Made by a program: the position numbers and the translations under genes. Positions 19,014-32,000 of a stretch of 64,000 nt of DNA are shown here, in pieces. Location of the stretch: positions 1-64,000 of the forward strand of contig JAAAJB010000045.1 in the NCBI GenBank assembly GCA_016098155.1. The letters are read 5' to 3'. Below the pieces are notes generated by a model that was not told where the DNA came from, did not search any database, and was given only the letters and a program-made list of their open reading frames with translations. Source of the DNA: Actinomortierella ambigua. Taxonomy: Eukaryota; Mortierellomycota; Mortierellomycetes; Mortierellales; Mortierellaceae. Positions within the stretch are counted from its first letter, which is position 1, and the number at the start of each line of letters is the position of its first letter.

Positions 19014-21116
19014 CTATTCTGCGGGGGCTGTGATCTGGATAGGGGGAAACTTTTCCCAGGGTGCCGCAAAAGGGTATCGTTTGTCCAAGAACGCCTGTAG
19101 CTTGTGGCGAATCGATTGCTCAGTCTTGGCGTCATCGCGATAATCGTCGTTGATGCACATATACGCCAGACGGTCTCGACTGTCCCACAGGCCTTGCAGA
19201 GACTTCTCGGCACCCTCGGGTGATTGAAGGGCGATGAACGAGTATGGTGATGTGCCAAGCACGTACTGGTATCGTTCTAGATCTGTGACCAACTGCTTGT
19301 ACTGGGGCGACGACTCGTCGGCCGGAAAAAGAGCGCCTATGCCCAGGTCGCGATGATTCATGGCCATTTCGAGTAGGCAGTCACCGCAGTGGAACTCATC
19401 TCGGAAGAAATGCTGGAAAACGTCCTTTGTCTGCGACTTTGAGAGGACAGGGATCGACGGGTCACCAAACCGGCTCCCGAAGCAGAATTGGAGATTGATC
19501 TTGCACTGGCGCTTGGCGGGAGGTTCATACCCGGTATACGGCTTTTGCTCCACCCCCTCGGCATGGATCGATTTTGAGGTGTCTGCATTGGAGATCAGGT
19601 ATGGGTATCCGTCGATGCCACTGACCCGGTAGTCAGTCGATCCCGAGAGCGTCATGTTGAATCGATGAAGGATGATCTTGTGATTTGCGAGGTGATCTCG
19701 AGCTTGGTGGGTGGCGGCCTGGTCGCCATCGTTCCATTCATTGATCCTGTCGATCAGCCACTGGCGTTCGCGCACGTTCAGCTCGCCATCTGAATCGGCG
19801 TCGACCGTGTTCTTCCAGAACGCCTCGAGCTGCACCTCTCGCAAACGCTCCATGACATAGTGGGCAAAGAGGAACGAGGGATTGACATCCTGACCTCCAC
19901 CCTCGCCTCTGAAGCGGTGCGAACTTGTTTCGCCAAACTCTATTGGCCACAACTGATGGATTTCGTCCAAGATGTTTTTGTTGAAGAGATGGATAATGTG
20001 GGCGATGTAGGCGCGGTCGCGTGCTCCGAACCGCTCGGACAAGAGCACATTGGAAAACTGGAGGGAAGGCCATTCGCCTATATTCAATGGGTCACCTGAG
20101 GGATCGAACAGACGTGGGGGGACCCGTAGACTAACCTCCATGTGTAGAACGTATCCGTAGAGGGGTGTCCAAAAATCGGCCGTGTTGAGGTGTTGACTGA
20201 TGAAGTAGTCGTCATTGCTATAAATAAACTGTTTTTTGGGGAGGAGGAGGGGGTAATGGCATTAGAATGAGAGCGTGAGAGAGAGAGAGGCAGAGAGAGG
20301 CAGAGAGAGATGACAGATCGACAAGGATCACAACCTTTTTCAAAATATTCTTAACCTTACATTGGGTGACAGGCCAGGAATGTTACGCATGTTTGCTTCT
20401 ATGGCGAGGCTGTTGAAGGTAGGAAGGTGTTCCTGCAGACCGAAAATGTCAGCATGGCTTACCAGCCGGAACGGCTTTGGCTGACTAGCGGTGGCATCGA
20501 ACCAGTCGGGACTCTGCGTCCTCGACGAGCTGAGGAAGGACAGAGGGTTGGCTGTCGGCCTGTCTGGGACTGGCGTAACCATCAGATAGATATTCCGGAC
20601 AGCGTCGGCTGAGTACTGTATTGCAGACCTGACGGAGTATCGCAGTTCGTCCATGTCCCTGAACCGCCTGGTGGTGATCTGGGCAACGTCGTGTGAACTG
20701 ACATTGGTGAACAGCGGTGACAAGCTTTGGAAATGGTCACGGAGCAACTGCAGCGAAGCATCACTGCCGTTCACCCAGGAATAGGCCAGGTCGAGCAATC
20801 TCTTTTCCGGTGGCACCAGTTTGTCGTAACTCAACGCAGGAGCCAAGGCCCGCCAACGGATCCAGTCTCCAAACCAAGGAGGAGGGCTGGAGAACGTGCT
20901 CTGCTGTTGCTGCTGACGGTGACGAAAGGTGCCTAGCGTGCTGTACGCCCCTGACGCTGCATTGGGTTCTTGTTGGGCATTAAAGAAAATACAATTCAAT
21001 GCAATGAATGAGAGTGCCAAAGTGAAGACAATGCTCTTTGGAGAGAGCCTGCAAAAACGTCCAGGCTGAATTCCCAACGTGCCGCTAGCAAGGGGTCTCG
21101 AGAACAGGACAGCCAT
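19014..21116 (-). CDS. Stealth-family phosphotransferase with EF-hand (paralogue 2)
   Basis: Two exons, 21116-20361 and 20228-19014, give 656 residues. The single intron sits at the same point of conserved region 2 as in paralogue 1 (between LSPN and FIYSNDDYF), so the genes arose by tandem duplication. A signal-anchor helix (IVFTLALSFIALNCIFF) lies near residues 30-45. Region 1 is SWVNGSD, preceded by LAYSWV where paralogue 1 has HVYTWV. Region 2 has RFRDMDELRYSVRSA and LPTFNSLAIEANM, and region 3 FGARDRAYIAHIIHLF. SSHRFRGEG, an EF-hand (DADSDGELNVRE) and HCGDC are kept. Identity to paralogue 1 is only moderate, so the duplication is old and substrates may differ. Confidence 0.9.
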
Positions 21117-21685
21117 GAGGCAATGTGAATGGTGAGGTGAGGTGTTGTGGAGGGACGGAGAGAGAAAGGCGAAACAAGAGAAAGGGCTGTGGTGGTGGAA
21201 GTGTCAGATCGGGGTAAAAGAAAAAAGACAAGCGATCGACCGACCGACCGAGGGGAAGGGAAACAGGCCCTTGGGATAGGAGAAAGAATGAATGAACGCC
21301 CCCCCCCCTACTCTCTCAATCACAGCTTGTGTATGTATAGCACAGTGTACTACACTTTAACAAAGGCATGCAAGCCAAAAAAAAAAAAAAGACTTTTCAC
21401 CATAGGAACAAGCTTCGGAGGATATGGTGACACAGTGCTAAAGAACTATGTATGGCTCGGGAGTGAGGGAGGTGCTCTGCTCACATACAGTTCATGCCTG
21501 CCCTGTCTGTCCCCTTGGTGTGCTCGCGCCCTCCTGCCTGCTGTCACTCTCCCTTCTCTCTCTCTCTCTCCCACTCTAGTTCACACACGCTCATTCTGGT
21601 GTGTCAAGCTACAATCATTCTCATTCTCATTCACCCTGCTCCCCCACTCTCATTCCCATTTATCCCCCCCCCCCTTCATTCTCCC
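21117..21685. promoter_or_regulatory. Divergent promoter region, Stealth paralogue 2 and dioxygenase
   Basis: The 569-bp interval between two divergent start codons must hold both promoters. It contains GACC tandem units near 21234-21250, C runs at 21301-21308 and 21665-21674, and a CT tract just before the dioxygenase ATG. No TATA box can be assigned with confidence. Confidence 0.5.
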
Positions 21686-23016
21686 ATGGCCATTAACATC
21701 CCGAAGATCGACATTTCCCCTCTGCTGGATTCTCACTCCTCAGCACAGGACAAGCAGCGCGTCGCCACTGACCTTCTGGACGCCTTCACCCGCTACGGTG
21801 TCTTCTACATCACCTCGCCCTCGCACCCGCTTTTCCAAACTGCCTCCTCGGAGGCCATTCTTGACGCCACCAAGAGTCTGTTTGCCCTCGACAACGCTCA
21901 CAAGGACACCTTCCCCCTCATCCAGCCAGGCGGTTTTACGCGCGGCTACGTCCCTATCGGTGGCGAGTCGGGCTCCAAGACCCGCGAGCTCAAGGAGGGT
22001 TTCTCCTACGGCTACGAATGGGGACCCGGTGCACTGGACCAGCAAAAGGCCCGCCAGGGCGGACGTCTCAATGGTCTTCAAGGACCGAATGCTTGGCCAT
22101 CGGAGGAGGTGCTGCGCGAGCTGGACAACAACAAGACTCCCGGCGCGTTCAAAGAGGCACTGAACGGCTTTTACAACCATGTGTGCGACGTCGCGTCGGC
22201 CTTGCTGACCGGTATCTCGCTCGCAGCCGGCCAGCCCGAGTCGACATTGGCTCAATATTGTGGCCAGAGCAACACCATCTCGTTTATGCGTTTGTTCCAT
22301 TACTTTCCTTATGTGTCCACTCCTGGTGACACTCAACATTCAGCTACGATCGGATCGAGGTAAAAAAACCCCCCCTCCGAGGGAGAAGTGGCATGGGGCC
22401 ATGAGTCAACAATTGGTACGCCACCCCCGCTTCTTTGGTTGTGTATGGCCATTAACATACAAAACTTTCTTTGGTACTTTCCCCACCTTTCTCCCCCTTT
22501 TTTTCATCCCCCGATCTCCGGTGTATTTCCACTTTTAGTGCACACACCGACTGGGGTTTCCTGACGCTGATCCTTTCGCCTTGCAAGACTGTGGGCTTGC
22601 AGCTGTATTACGAAGGCGAGTGGCATGATGTCCCCTCGGTCGACAACACACTGATTGTCAACGGAGGCGACTTTTTGTCGCTGTTGACCGGAGGCAAGTT
22701 CATCTCGCCTCTGCACCGAGTGGTCAGCAATGGTGAGCAAGAGCGGTACTCAATGTGCTGCTTCTACTACCCCGATTACGATGCAAGAATCCCGCGATTG
22801 GTGCCTGAGAGCGAAACACGGGGTCAGGCCGCCAAGGCCAGCTACAGCCTGCTTCGTGACCAACGTGATTCTGCATCGCCATCGCCTTCGTCGCCGTCAG
22901 GTGCGACAGCTGATGGCCAAGAGCTGGCCCGCAAGTTGCTGAGTGGCGAGATCAACTTTGGCGATTATATTGTTGATAAGTGGACTCAGGTGTATCGCAA
23001 GGGTGGCAGCTATTAG
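21686..23016 (+). CDS. 2-oxoglutarate/Fe(II)-dependent dioxygenase (isopenicillin N synthase-like)
   Basis: Two exons, 21686-22359 and 22539-23016, joined in phase 2, give 383 residues. The N-terminal DIOX_N-type part (IPKIDISPLL, TRYGVFYITS, GFTRGYVPIGGESG) is followed by the double-stranded beta-helix core. Iron ligands are visible: His and Asp in AHTDWG just after the intron, and the distal His in SPLHRVVSNGEQ. The Arg in ERYSMCCFY would bind 2-oxoglutarate. A Ser/Pro insertion (about residues 335-350) interrupts the C-terminal region. Such enzymes hydroxylate, desaturate or cyclise small molecules. No biosynthetic cluster is present around it, so the substrate is open. The intron holds C and T runs. 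Confidence 0.92.
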
Positions 23017-23214
23017 AAAGAGGACCCTGGGCTGTCGTGAACTCAGGATCACACCCAGACAGGTGGCAGGAAACGTGTGCCTGGTGAGACAAGAAAGAAA
23101 AAAATTTTCTTTGCAGATTCATGCGGTGCCACATAGCGTGGCCATATAAAATCAGCCTCTCTTCATTTTATCACGCAAGGCACCTCCCCTCCCACCAACC
23201 CTAAAAACCCCCTC

Positions 23215-24345
23215 ATGAACGTTGTCGATTCAGTAGGACACGGCGTCCACAGTAAATATATCAAAGATGTTGAAGCGACCTGATCGAAACGAAATAAAAA
23301 GTAGAAAAGGAAGAGCTCCTGATCTGACCTCCCATCTCTCGCCAATAGACGCGACCGAGCTCGGCCGTGGCGTCTTCAAGAAGAGCAAAGGCTTCTTCCA
23401 AGATGCAAAAGACTTTTTGAGTCGTGGCAATGCATTCGGCCTTGCCATCGCCTTCATCATGTCGACCGCCTTGACGGCCGTTGTATCGTCTTTGTAAGCC
23501 ATGTTTATTTTCGGAAACACTGTGCTGGCGTTTATGGACTCCTGAAAAGCTGCCATGCAAGAAGGGTTGGGCAACCTGCACATCTCAACATTTTTTTTTT
23601 TTTTTTTTTTTTTTTTTGCAGGGTCGATGATATCATCACACCCCTTTTTGGCTTTGCGAGCCATAAGAACTTGGAGGAGATGTTCCTGATTCTCAGATGC
23701 GGGAAAACAGCTTGTTCCTACCCGACACGAGCCCAGGCCCAAGCTGATTTTGCATGTACGTATTATGCTTCTGCAACGAACCATTCGCCAGAGGTATCAT
23801 TACTATTCATTATGGCTCTTGACGTCTTTCTGATACCTTTCTTTGCAATCCGGCTTGCAGTGATTTGGGGATGGGGTCGATTCCTCAGCAAAGTCATCTA
23901 CTTCATCCTTGTCGGCCTTGTACTCTTCCTGCTCCTGAAACGTAAGTTCAAGTGCTGGCAAGACGATTTCGCGCAATGCAATTGAATGTAATTGTTACCA
24001 ACAAATTTCCTTGACTTCTCTTTTTTTTCAGTGTGGTATTTCCTTCGTCGCAAGGGGCCAGGCGCAAAGGACAGGCCTTGCACGTTCTGCACCAAAGATA
24101 TTCCTGGAGACGCCATCAAGTGTCCCTTCTGCACAGCATGGCTGGACGAAGATGCGCGACGCAAAAAGGTTGGCACTGCGATATGTACACGCTGCACCTT
24201 CTCGGTTCCAGCCAACGCAGAGCGTTGCCCGTATTGCACCAGCTGGTTAAACGATTCGAATATAGGCGAGAAGCTCGAGAGGTCGTCGTCGTCTTATACG
24301 GCCACACCTTCCTCTACCGCTGGGCCAATCAAAACTTTGATGTAA
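23215..24345 (+). CDS. MscL-type mechanosensitive channel with C-terminal double zinc ribbon
   Basis: Five-exon model: 23215-23251, 23349-23493, 23622-23755, 23861-23941 and 24032-24345, giving 236 residues. The MscL core is clear: amphipathic N-terminus and TM1 (DFLSRGNAFGLAIAF, then SLVDDIITPLFG), a short periplasm-like loop, and TM2 (WGRFLSKVIYFILVGLVLFL). After TM2 the bacterial C-terminal helix is replaced by two zinc-ribbon units, CTFC...CPFC and CTRC...CPYC, with eight cysteines, and a Ser-rich tail. Function: turgor-relief pore, perhaps gated or tethered through the cytosolic ribbons (inference). Exon 1 is chosen because a CTGAC branch and AG precede ATELGRG. The alternative ATG at 23267 would add a non-MscL basic leader. 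Intron 2 ends in 27 T. Confidence 0.85.
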
Positions 24346-27235
24346 CGCAGCCAAAAAAGAAAAGAAAAGAAAAGAAAAGATGTTCTCTGTTTTTCTCACT
24401 CTTAGAACCAAGATATTTTTGTTGCATTCAACACTGCGACTAAGCTAAGAAAGAAAAGGGATAGTAGATGAAAGAAATGAATCTGTGATTGATAACCAAT
24501 TGAGTGTCCATGAGAAGATCTCCACAACAACAACACGCCCATTTCGTCTTCATCCCTCCCCCCTTAACCTCTTTGCAATATAAGATTGGGAGGTTTCATT
24601 TCTGGAAAGATTTCTTCACCTGATGCACGGTCATCCGTTGCTTCTGCCACGAAACTTCAATTAACTTTATTATTACGCCAGCGGTGGTCAAAGCTCACAA
24701 ACAACACGAGGACAGGGGGGAGGGGGGTACTGATGATCGACGTACCTTTGGTCATGCATCGTCAGCACCCTACTCCTTCCCACCAATGGCCTTTCAGGTT
24801 GAGATCATCACCATAGTGACCAATTCAGGGACTGTCTTATGCTAAAATACCGTCGAAAAGGGGATGTGCTTGCGACGATCGGGTGCGCAGCAACCTATAG
24901 CCGAATGTTATTATAGTGAGTGATATGGGATAGTAAATGCAAATAGTCAAAATCAAAGGATGAAAGCAGAAAGGAAGACTTTATCCCATACAATGTGTAA
25001 AGGCGTTGCGTGGCCTGCTGCTTTGCGAGGCCTACTGCTTTGCGACAATAAAAAAAAACATGTTTTCCTTTTAATCACCATGGTATGTGACTAAAATGTT
25101 GAATCCTACTCTACCGTCTCAAAAGCCGGCAGGCAATAATATCTCACGAAGACGATAATCTCTGCATCGAGCAGAGTCATCACCACTCCATGCAACGCAT
25201 TCATACCCAGTGTCAATATGTTCGCCGTTTTGAAGCCCAAACTTCCCCCAGATGGAGGTCAAGGTTAACGGGTATGTTTTAACTTGAAACGACACGCTGT
25301 TTCAAATCTGAACAAAAAAAAAAAAAAAAAAAAGAGCGAGAATGGGGATCGCGAAAAATGTTATGTTACTGCGATTGCATGAAACCTTCATTTTTGATGG
25401 TTACTCGACAGTTAGCTTGTGCGTAGGTGAAAAGCTATAAACTAAATGGATCTTGACCACCGGTTGTCATCCAGCCATCTCCATATCGTGCATTCTTTTA
25501 ACACGGGCGTTGGGGCAACAGGAGGACATGGCTCTCAGAGTATTATATTGACGAAAAGACGGTTATCGCCGAGAATGTATGTGTGTATGAGCAACAGTCA
25601 TGAACTAAAACGTCCAATCTAACCGTGCACCTGTCCAATAGGTGCGACCAGGCCCGTTCCCAACATGGATAGAGCTTCATGTCTGGATTACCGCCTCACG
25701 ATTCTAGGACGTTGTTTGCTGACATCCATGTATTTTTCTGTAGGTGTTCATGCATCAATGAAGTAGGTTTTCATAGCGAAAATTGTAAGATATAACTCGC
25801 TCAAGGAACGCGGTTTTTATAATAGGGACACTAAAGGCATGGTATCAAAGTACCCCCAGTCTATGTGTAAGTCCTTGACTAGAGTGTAGCCGACTCTGAA
25901 GGCTTGTGATGCAATGTTGCCAACCACACTTAGTTGATAGACGGTGTTCTTTGGGACCTTTCGGCCAAGGTGTCATCAGCAGCATCGTTTGCGTGCTATG
26001 TTCAGCAGCCTATCAAAATAAGACTCGGAAAAATGAGTTCATAGGAGGCTCCTGCCTTCGGTATCTCATCATATCACAACATGTATCAATCTACCCTTCC
26101 CCAATTCTCTCTATCTATCTCCAGTGGTCAGGTTTCTAGTTGCCAGCTCTGTGATAATGAGTGGATTGCCACCACTTTGTGTCCAAAATACTCTATGCCT
26201 ATAGAGGAAATCGTGTGCCGCGAGGTTGTGGCTGCATTACGCAACCGCACAGATTCATCTGTCAATCCGGCGAATATCCGATCTGTCTAGAGCGTTAACA
26301 ATGGGCCTGGCTCACCTGTCAATATCTAGCTAGATATGGTTGTGCTAGTGTTTGTGAAATCAGGCGGGGATGTAATACACTTTTGCGCGAAACGACGAAG
26401 TCTGATGCTCTTCTGCGACTCGAGCTGTTAAGTCCACGACGTATATCCATCTAGTCACGCATTCAATAATAGAGGGGAGGGGTTTTCCGAGTGCTAACGA
26501 GCGAGCGAACCTTGCTTTGGATTTGATAGGAAGCAAGTTGAAGTCATTCAGTTTCTGAATGACGACGGGAAAAATAAACCTGGGGTTGGGGAGGATTGAT
26601 CAGCTCCGGATGTCATCCCGACTAGGGAGTTTTTTTTAATGCTGTTTGGGTCAATGCTCTATAGTATTCTGAGGATCCAGTGGTTGCATCGGTTGAACAC
26701 TAAATGCATAAAGAACGGCAACAGAAAGACTAGTGCGGGAGACGAGAGGCCCCGATGTCACTTGAATGAGAGCAATGCCAACAACAACAACGTGTCCGCC
26801 GCATGAGAAAGCATATCAGCACTGCGCCATGGGCTAGAACGTAGTGCTTTTTTTCTTTCTTTGTTTCTTTTTCTCCTTCTCCCTTTCTTTCTTTCTTTCT
26901 TTCTTTCTCTTTTAGTGCGATAACATGCGCACTAGTTTGAAGGTGTGTGATGGACAATGCACGCAATCGCTGTTCAAGTGGGGCTAAGATGTGCGAATTT
27001 GTTCCGCGTACTATTTTATCAAAGATTTTGTTGACGAATCTTGGGCGGAAATGTTGAAGAAGGAGGGAAAGGCGATGATGAATGATTTGTATGTTAGCCT
27101 TGAGCAATTGATTTGGTGCGTGTCAGTCAGGAAAAGGTATACGTTCTTTCAAATCTCTTATTCTTTATTTCATTTGTCATTCTTTTCATGTTCCAGTCAA
27201 GGGGCGTAGAGCAGTAGTGGCAATCTATTACGAAG

Positions 27236-27237
27236 GG

Positions 27238-27288
<51 letters not shown>

Positions 27289-27296
27289 AAGCAGGG
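27236..27296. repeat. GA microsatellite
   Basis: Nearly pure GA dinucleotides with a few GAAA interruptions. Confidence 0.95.
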
Positions 27297-28067
27297 TCGA
27301 TGACGACGATGTGTCTTTGACAGGGTGCTAAGCAAACTGTGGATCCTAGGGGGGTTGAAAGCGACTTTGTTGTGTGTGTTTGAGCGAAGTGACAGCTGCG
27401 AAATCCAACGGCCTCTGCGTTTCTTTTGTTGTTTGTGTGGGGCACAGCCAGAGTTGAATACAAACAGAGCACGTCCGCTGATTGGACGATCGTGACTGAT
27501 GTCATTGGCTCCCATGACATCATGTTGGAGGTACAGAGGGGGAGGACCCCCTCACACACACTCATTCTTTTCACACACAGAAAAAAAAAGTGTTTTTTAG
27601 TCTCTCTTAGTTTTTTTGTTGTTCCCCTCATTTCTCTCGCATAGAGTTTTTTTTTGTTTCCCTGGCAGACTCTATATTCAACAATCAACCCAGCCAGCAG
27701 GTTCATCCCACCAACCTTGACGCATGTAGGTACTGCTGCTGCTGCTGCTGCCGCTTCTTATGCTGTGCATATTCTGGGTAAAAGGGGAGTCCGTTTTCTC
27801 CATGATCTCTCTATCTCTCCCTCTCTGTCTTTGTGTCGTACAATTGCTGGGATAGAGCAAGGAGTAGATAGAGAGAGAGAGAGAGAGAGAGGGAAAGAGA
27901 GACAGACAGACAAACAGAGAGATTGGGGAGGGGGGAAGGTGGAGGAGGAGAAAGAGATGAAGGGAGGGAGGGAGAACGAGACTTCGGATAGTGGAATCCG
28001 TGTTCTTCCTGCCAGCAACAACAACAATATCTTCTTTCTTGGCCCTTTCCCTTTTGTCTTCTTGCAC

Positions 28068-28069
<2 letters not shown>

Positions 28070-28105
<36 letters not shown>
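28070..28105. repeat. CT microsatellite
   Basis: A pure CT dinucleotide run. GA-rich tracts at about 27868-27965 and 28190-28260 flank it, so the transcript strand could form a long hairpin if transcribed. Confidence 0.95.
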
Positions 28106-28107
<2 letters not shown>

Positions 28108-29019
28108 GCAAGCAACCCTATTTTAGTCTTGTGCTCTCTCACACAACTCGAGAGACTTGACAGCAAGGTGGGAAAGAGGGAAGAAGCACGCGCGTGAGAG
28201 AGAAACAGAGAGAGACAGAGAGAACAGAGAAAGAGAGCGAGAGAGAGAAAGAAAGAAACAGAGACAGATACACAAACGTGTGTATAGGGCATTCATATCC
28301 ATTGTGTATGTAGATCGCCGAGGGTCGGATTGGGTGTGGGAGGTGTTGGTTATGCTATCATATATTTGAGCTTGCTCATTTCTTTGGAAAGAGATTCGCC
28401 AACTAAAATCCATATTCGGCCTGCTGTCAAGCTGTGTGCGTGTGTGTTTTCTTCTCTCTCTCTCTCTCTTTTTCTCTTTCAATTTGTCATGGGAGATTAC
28501 AAAGACTTTTGTCTCTCCCCTCTCCGCCCGCTCTCTTCTTTTCTTTTTTTTTTTTTTTTCTCTATTATCACTTTCTTCCCCCCCTTTTCACTTGTATTTC
28601 AACAAAACTGCATTTGACTGACTTTGCATCAGCATTGACCACTCTTTTCCTCCTAGCCATCTCTCTCTTTCAATCCATTCACATTCATTCATTCATTCAC
28701 CATACTCATTCTCTCCATTGATCCCCCTCCCCCCCCTTTCTTCTTCTTCTCTTCACCATTCTCCCCACTCTTTGTGTTTCTGCCATTCAATTCATTCATC
28801 GACATCGAATCACCTTCCCTCACACACAACAATACTTCCCTCCCGACTCTCCTAACCCCACCACTACCACCCACTACCACCACCTCCACTATCCACAGTC
28901 CTTATTCGTTTTATTATTAGGTGCAGCAAGCACGCACTTTCTCCGCCATTCTGTTCCCTCCGTCTCTCTATCGTTCCTTTGACAGCAATCTTCATTATAG
29001 CATTGCTGTACCATCGGGC

Positions 29020-32000
29020 ATGGGTGAGCCTGACCCAATCAGCATCTCTACTAGCTCTCGGGGAGAGGGTGCTAGTAAGGCGGCTGTCGCAGCCAGCACT
29101 GCCGACAGCAGCAGCACCACTGCCACTTCTCTTTCCTGTGCAGCTAATCACACAGCAGTACCAACAATAGCAACAAACAACAACAACAATAGTGGCATCA
29201 GCAACAACAAGAGCGACATCAACAACAACAACAACAACGACAGCACCAGCACCAGCACCAGCAGTATTCGGTGTAGCGGCAGCGACCTTCTTGACAACAA
29301 CAAGTCTCGCAAGAGACTGTCGGCTGTCTCTACACCGCTCAGCAGGTCCTCGTCACCCTCGAGGTCCGTGGCCTTTAAAGAGCAAGGTAAACCACCCTCG
29401 TCCTCCTTCCTTCTCTTCTCGCTCACTGTGCTCTCTCCACCTGCACCTCTGATTATCTCTTTTTCTCTCTATCAATCTTTCTCTCCTCTCTCTCCCTCTC
29501 GATCCTTTGCTTACTCACATTTACACTCACTCTTGCATACAACTTATTAGTTGATCTCAAGTCTCAGAATTCCTTCATTCTGGAACCACCCCGGAGCAAG
29601 AATGGCCACTCTCCATGCATCTACCCTTCTTCTCTGGCAACAGCCACCACCCCCTCTTCACGCCCTACTGCTGCCTCGCCGCTACATGTCCCATCATCAT
29701 CATCATCATCATCATCTGCCTCTACTACCACCTCGGCAACTGCAACCTCGACCTCGACTTTGACCTCGACCTCGACCACAACCACGACCACGACAACTAC
29801 CACTACACGCTCCTCACCATCTACTACCCACTCTCGCACCTCTTCATCGTCGCACGTCTCCCCCACATCATATTCATCTACTTCTCCAAAGCGTCGAACC
29901 CCAAAGCTTGGTCCTTTGCCGCGCTCGGACTCGGCTTGGTCTGCGGCATCGTCGGCGTTTGACAGCCCTGGCATGGATCGCTGCGACTCGTTTACCTCAC
30001 AAAAGAGCGCCGCGACGCCATCCTGTGGCAATCATCGTCAGTCCAGCCCTACACTCACCCCAATCGCCACACCCACCGCCGAGCTCCCATCGCCCTACGG
30101 CTATTTTGGTCTGCAAGCCCTGATCTCCTGGCTTCGGGAGCACCCTTCGTCCTCCACAGTCGACTCGGAACAATTGGCACGGTTCCTTGTGGTCAAGAGC
30201 ACATCTCTCCTCGCGGCCGCGAGTGGATGCTTCTACGGGCAAGTCTTTGATCGCTCATCATCCCACTACATCTCCCTGTTCTCCCTGTTTCTGCTTGTCA
30301 TCCCAGCTGTACAGGGGGCAACGGGAGCTACACGTGCCTGTGGCCTCTGGCTCTCTGTGGGCATTGCTCTGCTCGTCTACGGCTTCCAGTCTCGCTCCGC
30401 TGTGCCTCTTTTGGGTCCCAGTGTGGAGGCCATGGCCCTTATCGGCTTGCCTGTTATCACTGGCTTTCTTATTGGCCGTAAGTATGGATTGCTGACAGCC
30501 TTCATGGTTCTGTTGCTCTCCATGTATGAATATCGTTCTCTGGCTCAGGTGAGTTACCTTTCTTCTTGCTCCTCTTCTCTCTCTGCTGTCAAAAAAAATG
30601 CAACCTCTCTCCTCTCCCATCCCTTCATGATTTGTGTGTGTGTGTGTGTGGGGTGTGGCAAGATAAAAATTCCTCGCATGAGTGGGAGAGTGTTCTTTTT
30701 TTTCCTTTGGTTATGAGTAATGCGGCACGATCCCCTTCGATCACTATCGTGTGATGCATGCACGATGTCATTTTTTCTTGTTACACACTTCTCATTCTTC
30801 GCCCTTGCGTTTGCCCCTTTCATTTAGAATACTCATATGTCCGTGGACGGCTCAAATCGACTTTGGGCAAGCTTTGGCGCGTACTGGGTATCTCTTATCT
30901 TTATCAGTTCTGTCACCTGCATCTATCAGTGGTCTGTTGAGGTCTGCGTCAAGGACGTCAACCTTTTCAAGGACCTTGCTGTAGCGAACGCAAAGTCCAA
31001 AGATGGTGTGGTTTCATCAGTCTCTCATGAACTTCGGTAAGTTTGAAGCTCCCTTATGATGTGTGTCACGTCTTTATTTCCCACAATTCAATCTTGTCCT
31101 ATTGCGAGCAACCAATTGAAACTGCTATTGTTCCGATTATTGATTATTAACACATCCACAATGACTACGCAATAGAACGCCATTGGCTGCCCTCATTGGC
31201 TGGACTGAGCTCCTGCTTAGTGACCAAACATTGAGTGCCAGTGCTCGCTCCACGGTATCAATGCTCCACTCCTCAACATTATCCCTGTTGACTATCCTAA
31301 ATGCCCTCTTGGATGTCTCCAAGGTGTCTGCCGCCAAAATGACCATCTGCGACCAAAACTTCAATCTGCACGACCTGGTCCTCGACACCTCTCGAATGAT
31401 GTCGGGTCTCTCTGGCACACGCAACGTTGAACTCCTTGTCGATTACAGCGCTCAAGTCCCAGAGCTCGTTCGTGCCGACTGCGGCATCATCAAGCAGATT
31501 CTGGGCAACTTGGTATCCAACGCCATCAAGGTACATCATGGAGAAAACGCCGCCATCCACTTTGTGTTCATTCACAATGGACTGCATTGCTAACGAGTTT
31601 ATATATGTTTATGTACCCCTAATAGTTTACAGACAAGGGATACGTCAATGTCGGCGTTTCGCTCAAGGATGAGGATGACGACTCTGTGACAGTGGAATTC
31701 GTGGTGCAGGATACTGGCAAGGGTATTCCAGACGGGATGAAGGACAGACTCTTCTGCGAGTTTAGTCAGGTCGAAGGCGGCAAATGCAAGGGCTATGAAC
31801 CTGGCACTGGCCTCGGACTGTTTCTGGTCAAGAGTTTGGTGGAGCTGATGAAGGGAAGGGTGTTTATGTCAAGCGAGCTCGGCGTCGGTTCAACCTTTGG
31901 ATTCATCATCAAGATGGAGAAGCAGTACTTGGCCTTCAGGACTCCCGGCTACGACCATGTCGTCACCGTTTCGTCGGCATTCCCAGGCGGAATCACTCAG

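Larger units (their letters stand above)
24346..29019. other. Gene-poor region of 4.7 kb
   Basis: No recognisable gene. An AAAGA repeat sits at 24358-24380. Short frames near 25906-26139 and 26991-27209 (YFIKDFVDESWAEMLKKEG) have ATGs but no motif and no clear splice partners. The right third is packed with GA/CT microsatellites and turns CT-rich toward the histidine kinase, so it probably holds that gene's promoter and leader. Confidence 0.5.

Noticed and set aside
23267..23348. Alternative MscL start at ATG 23267
   Set aside because: It adds a basic leader unlike MscL and reads through a segment with a CTGAC branch site and AG acceptor. The ATG at 23215 plus a short intron is preferred, though not proven.
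27758..28111. Overlapping minus-strand frames rich in Arg-Glu and Ser-Leu
   Set aside because: They are translations of GA/CT microsatellites.
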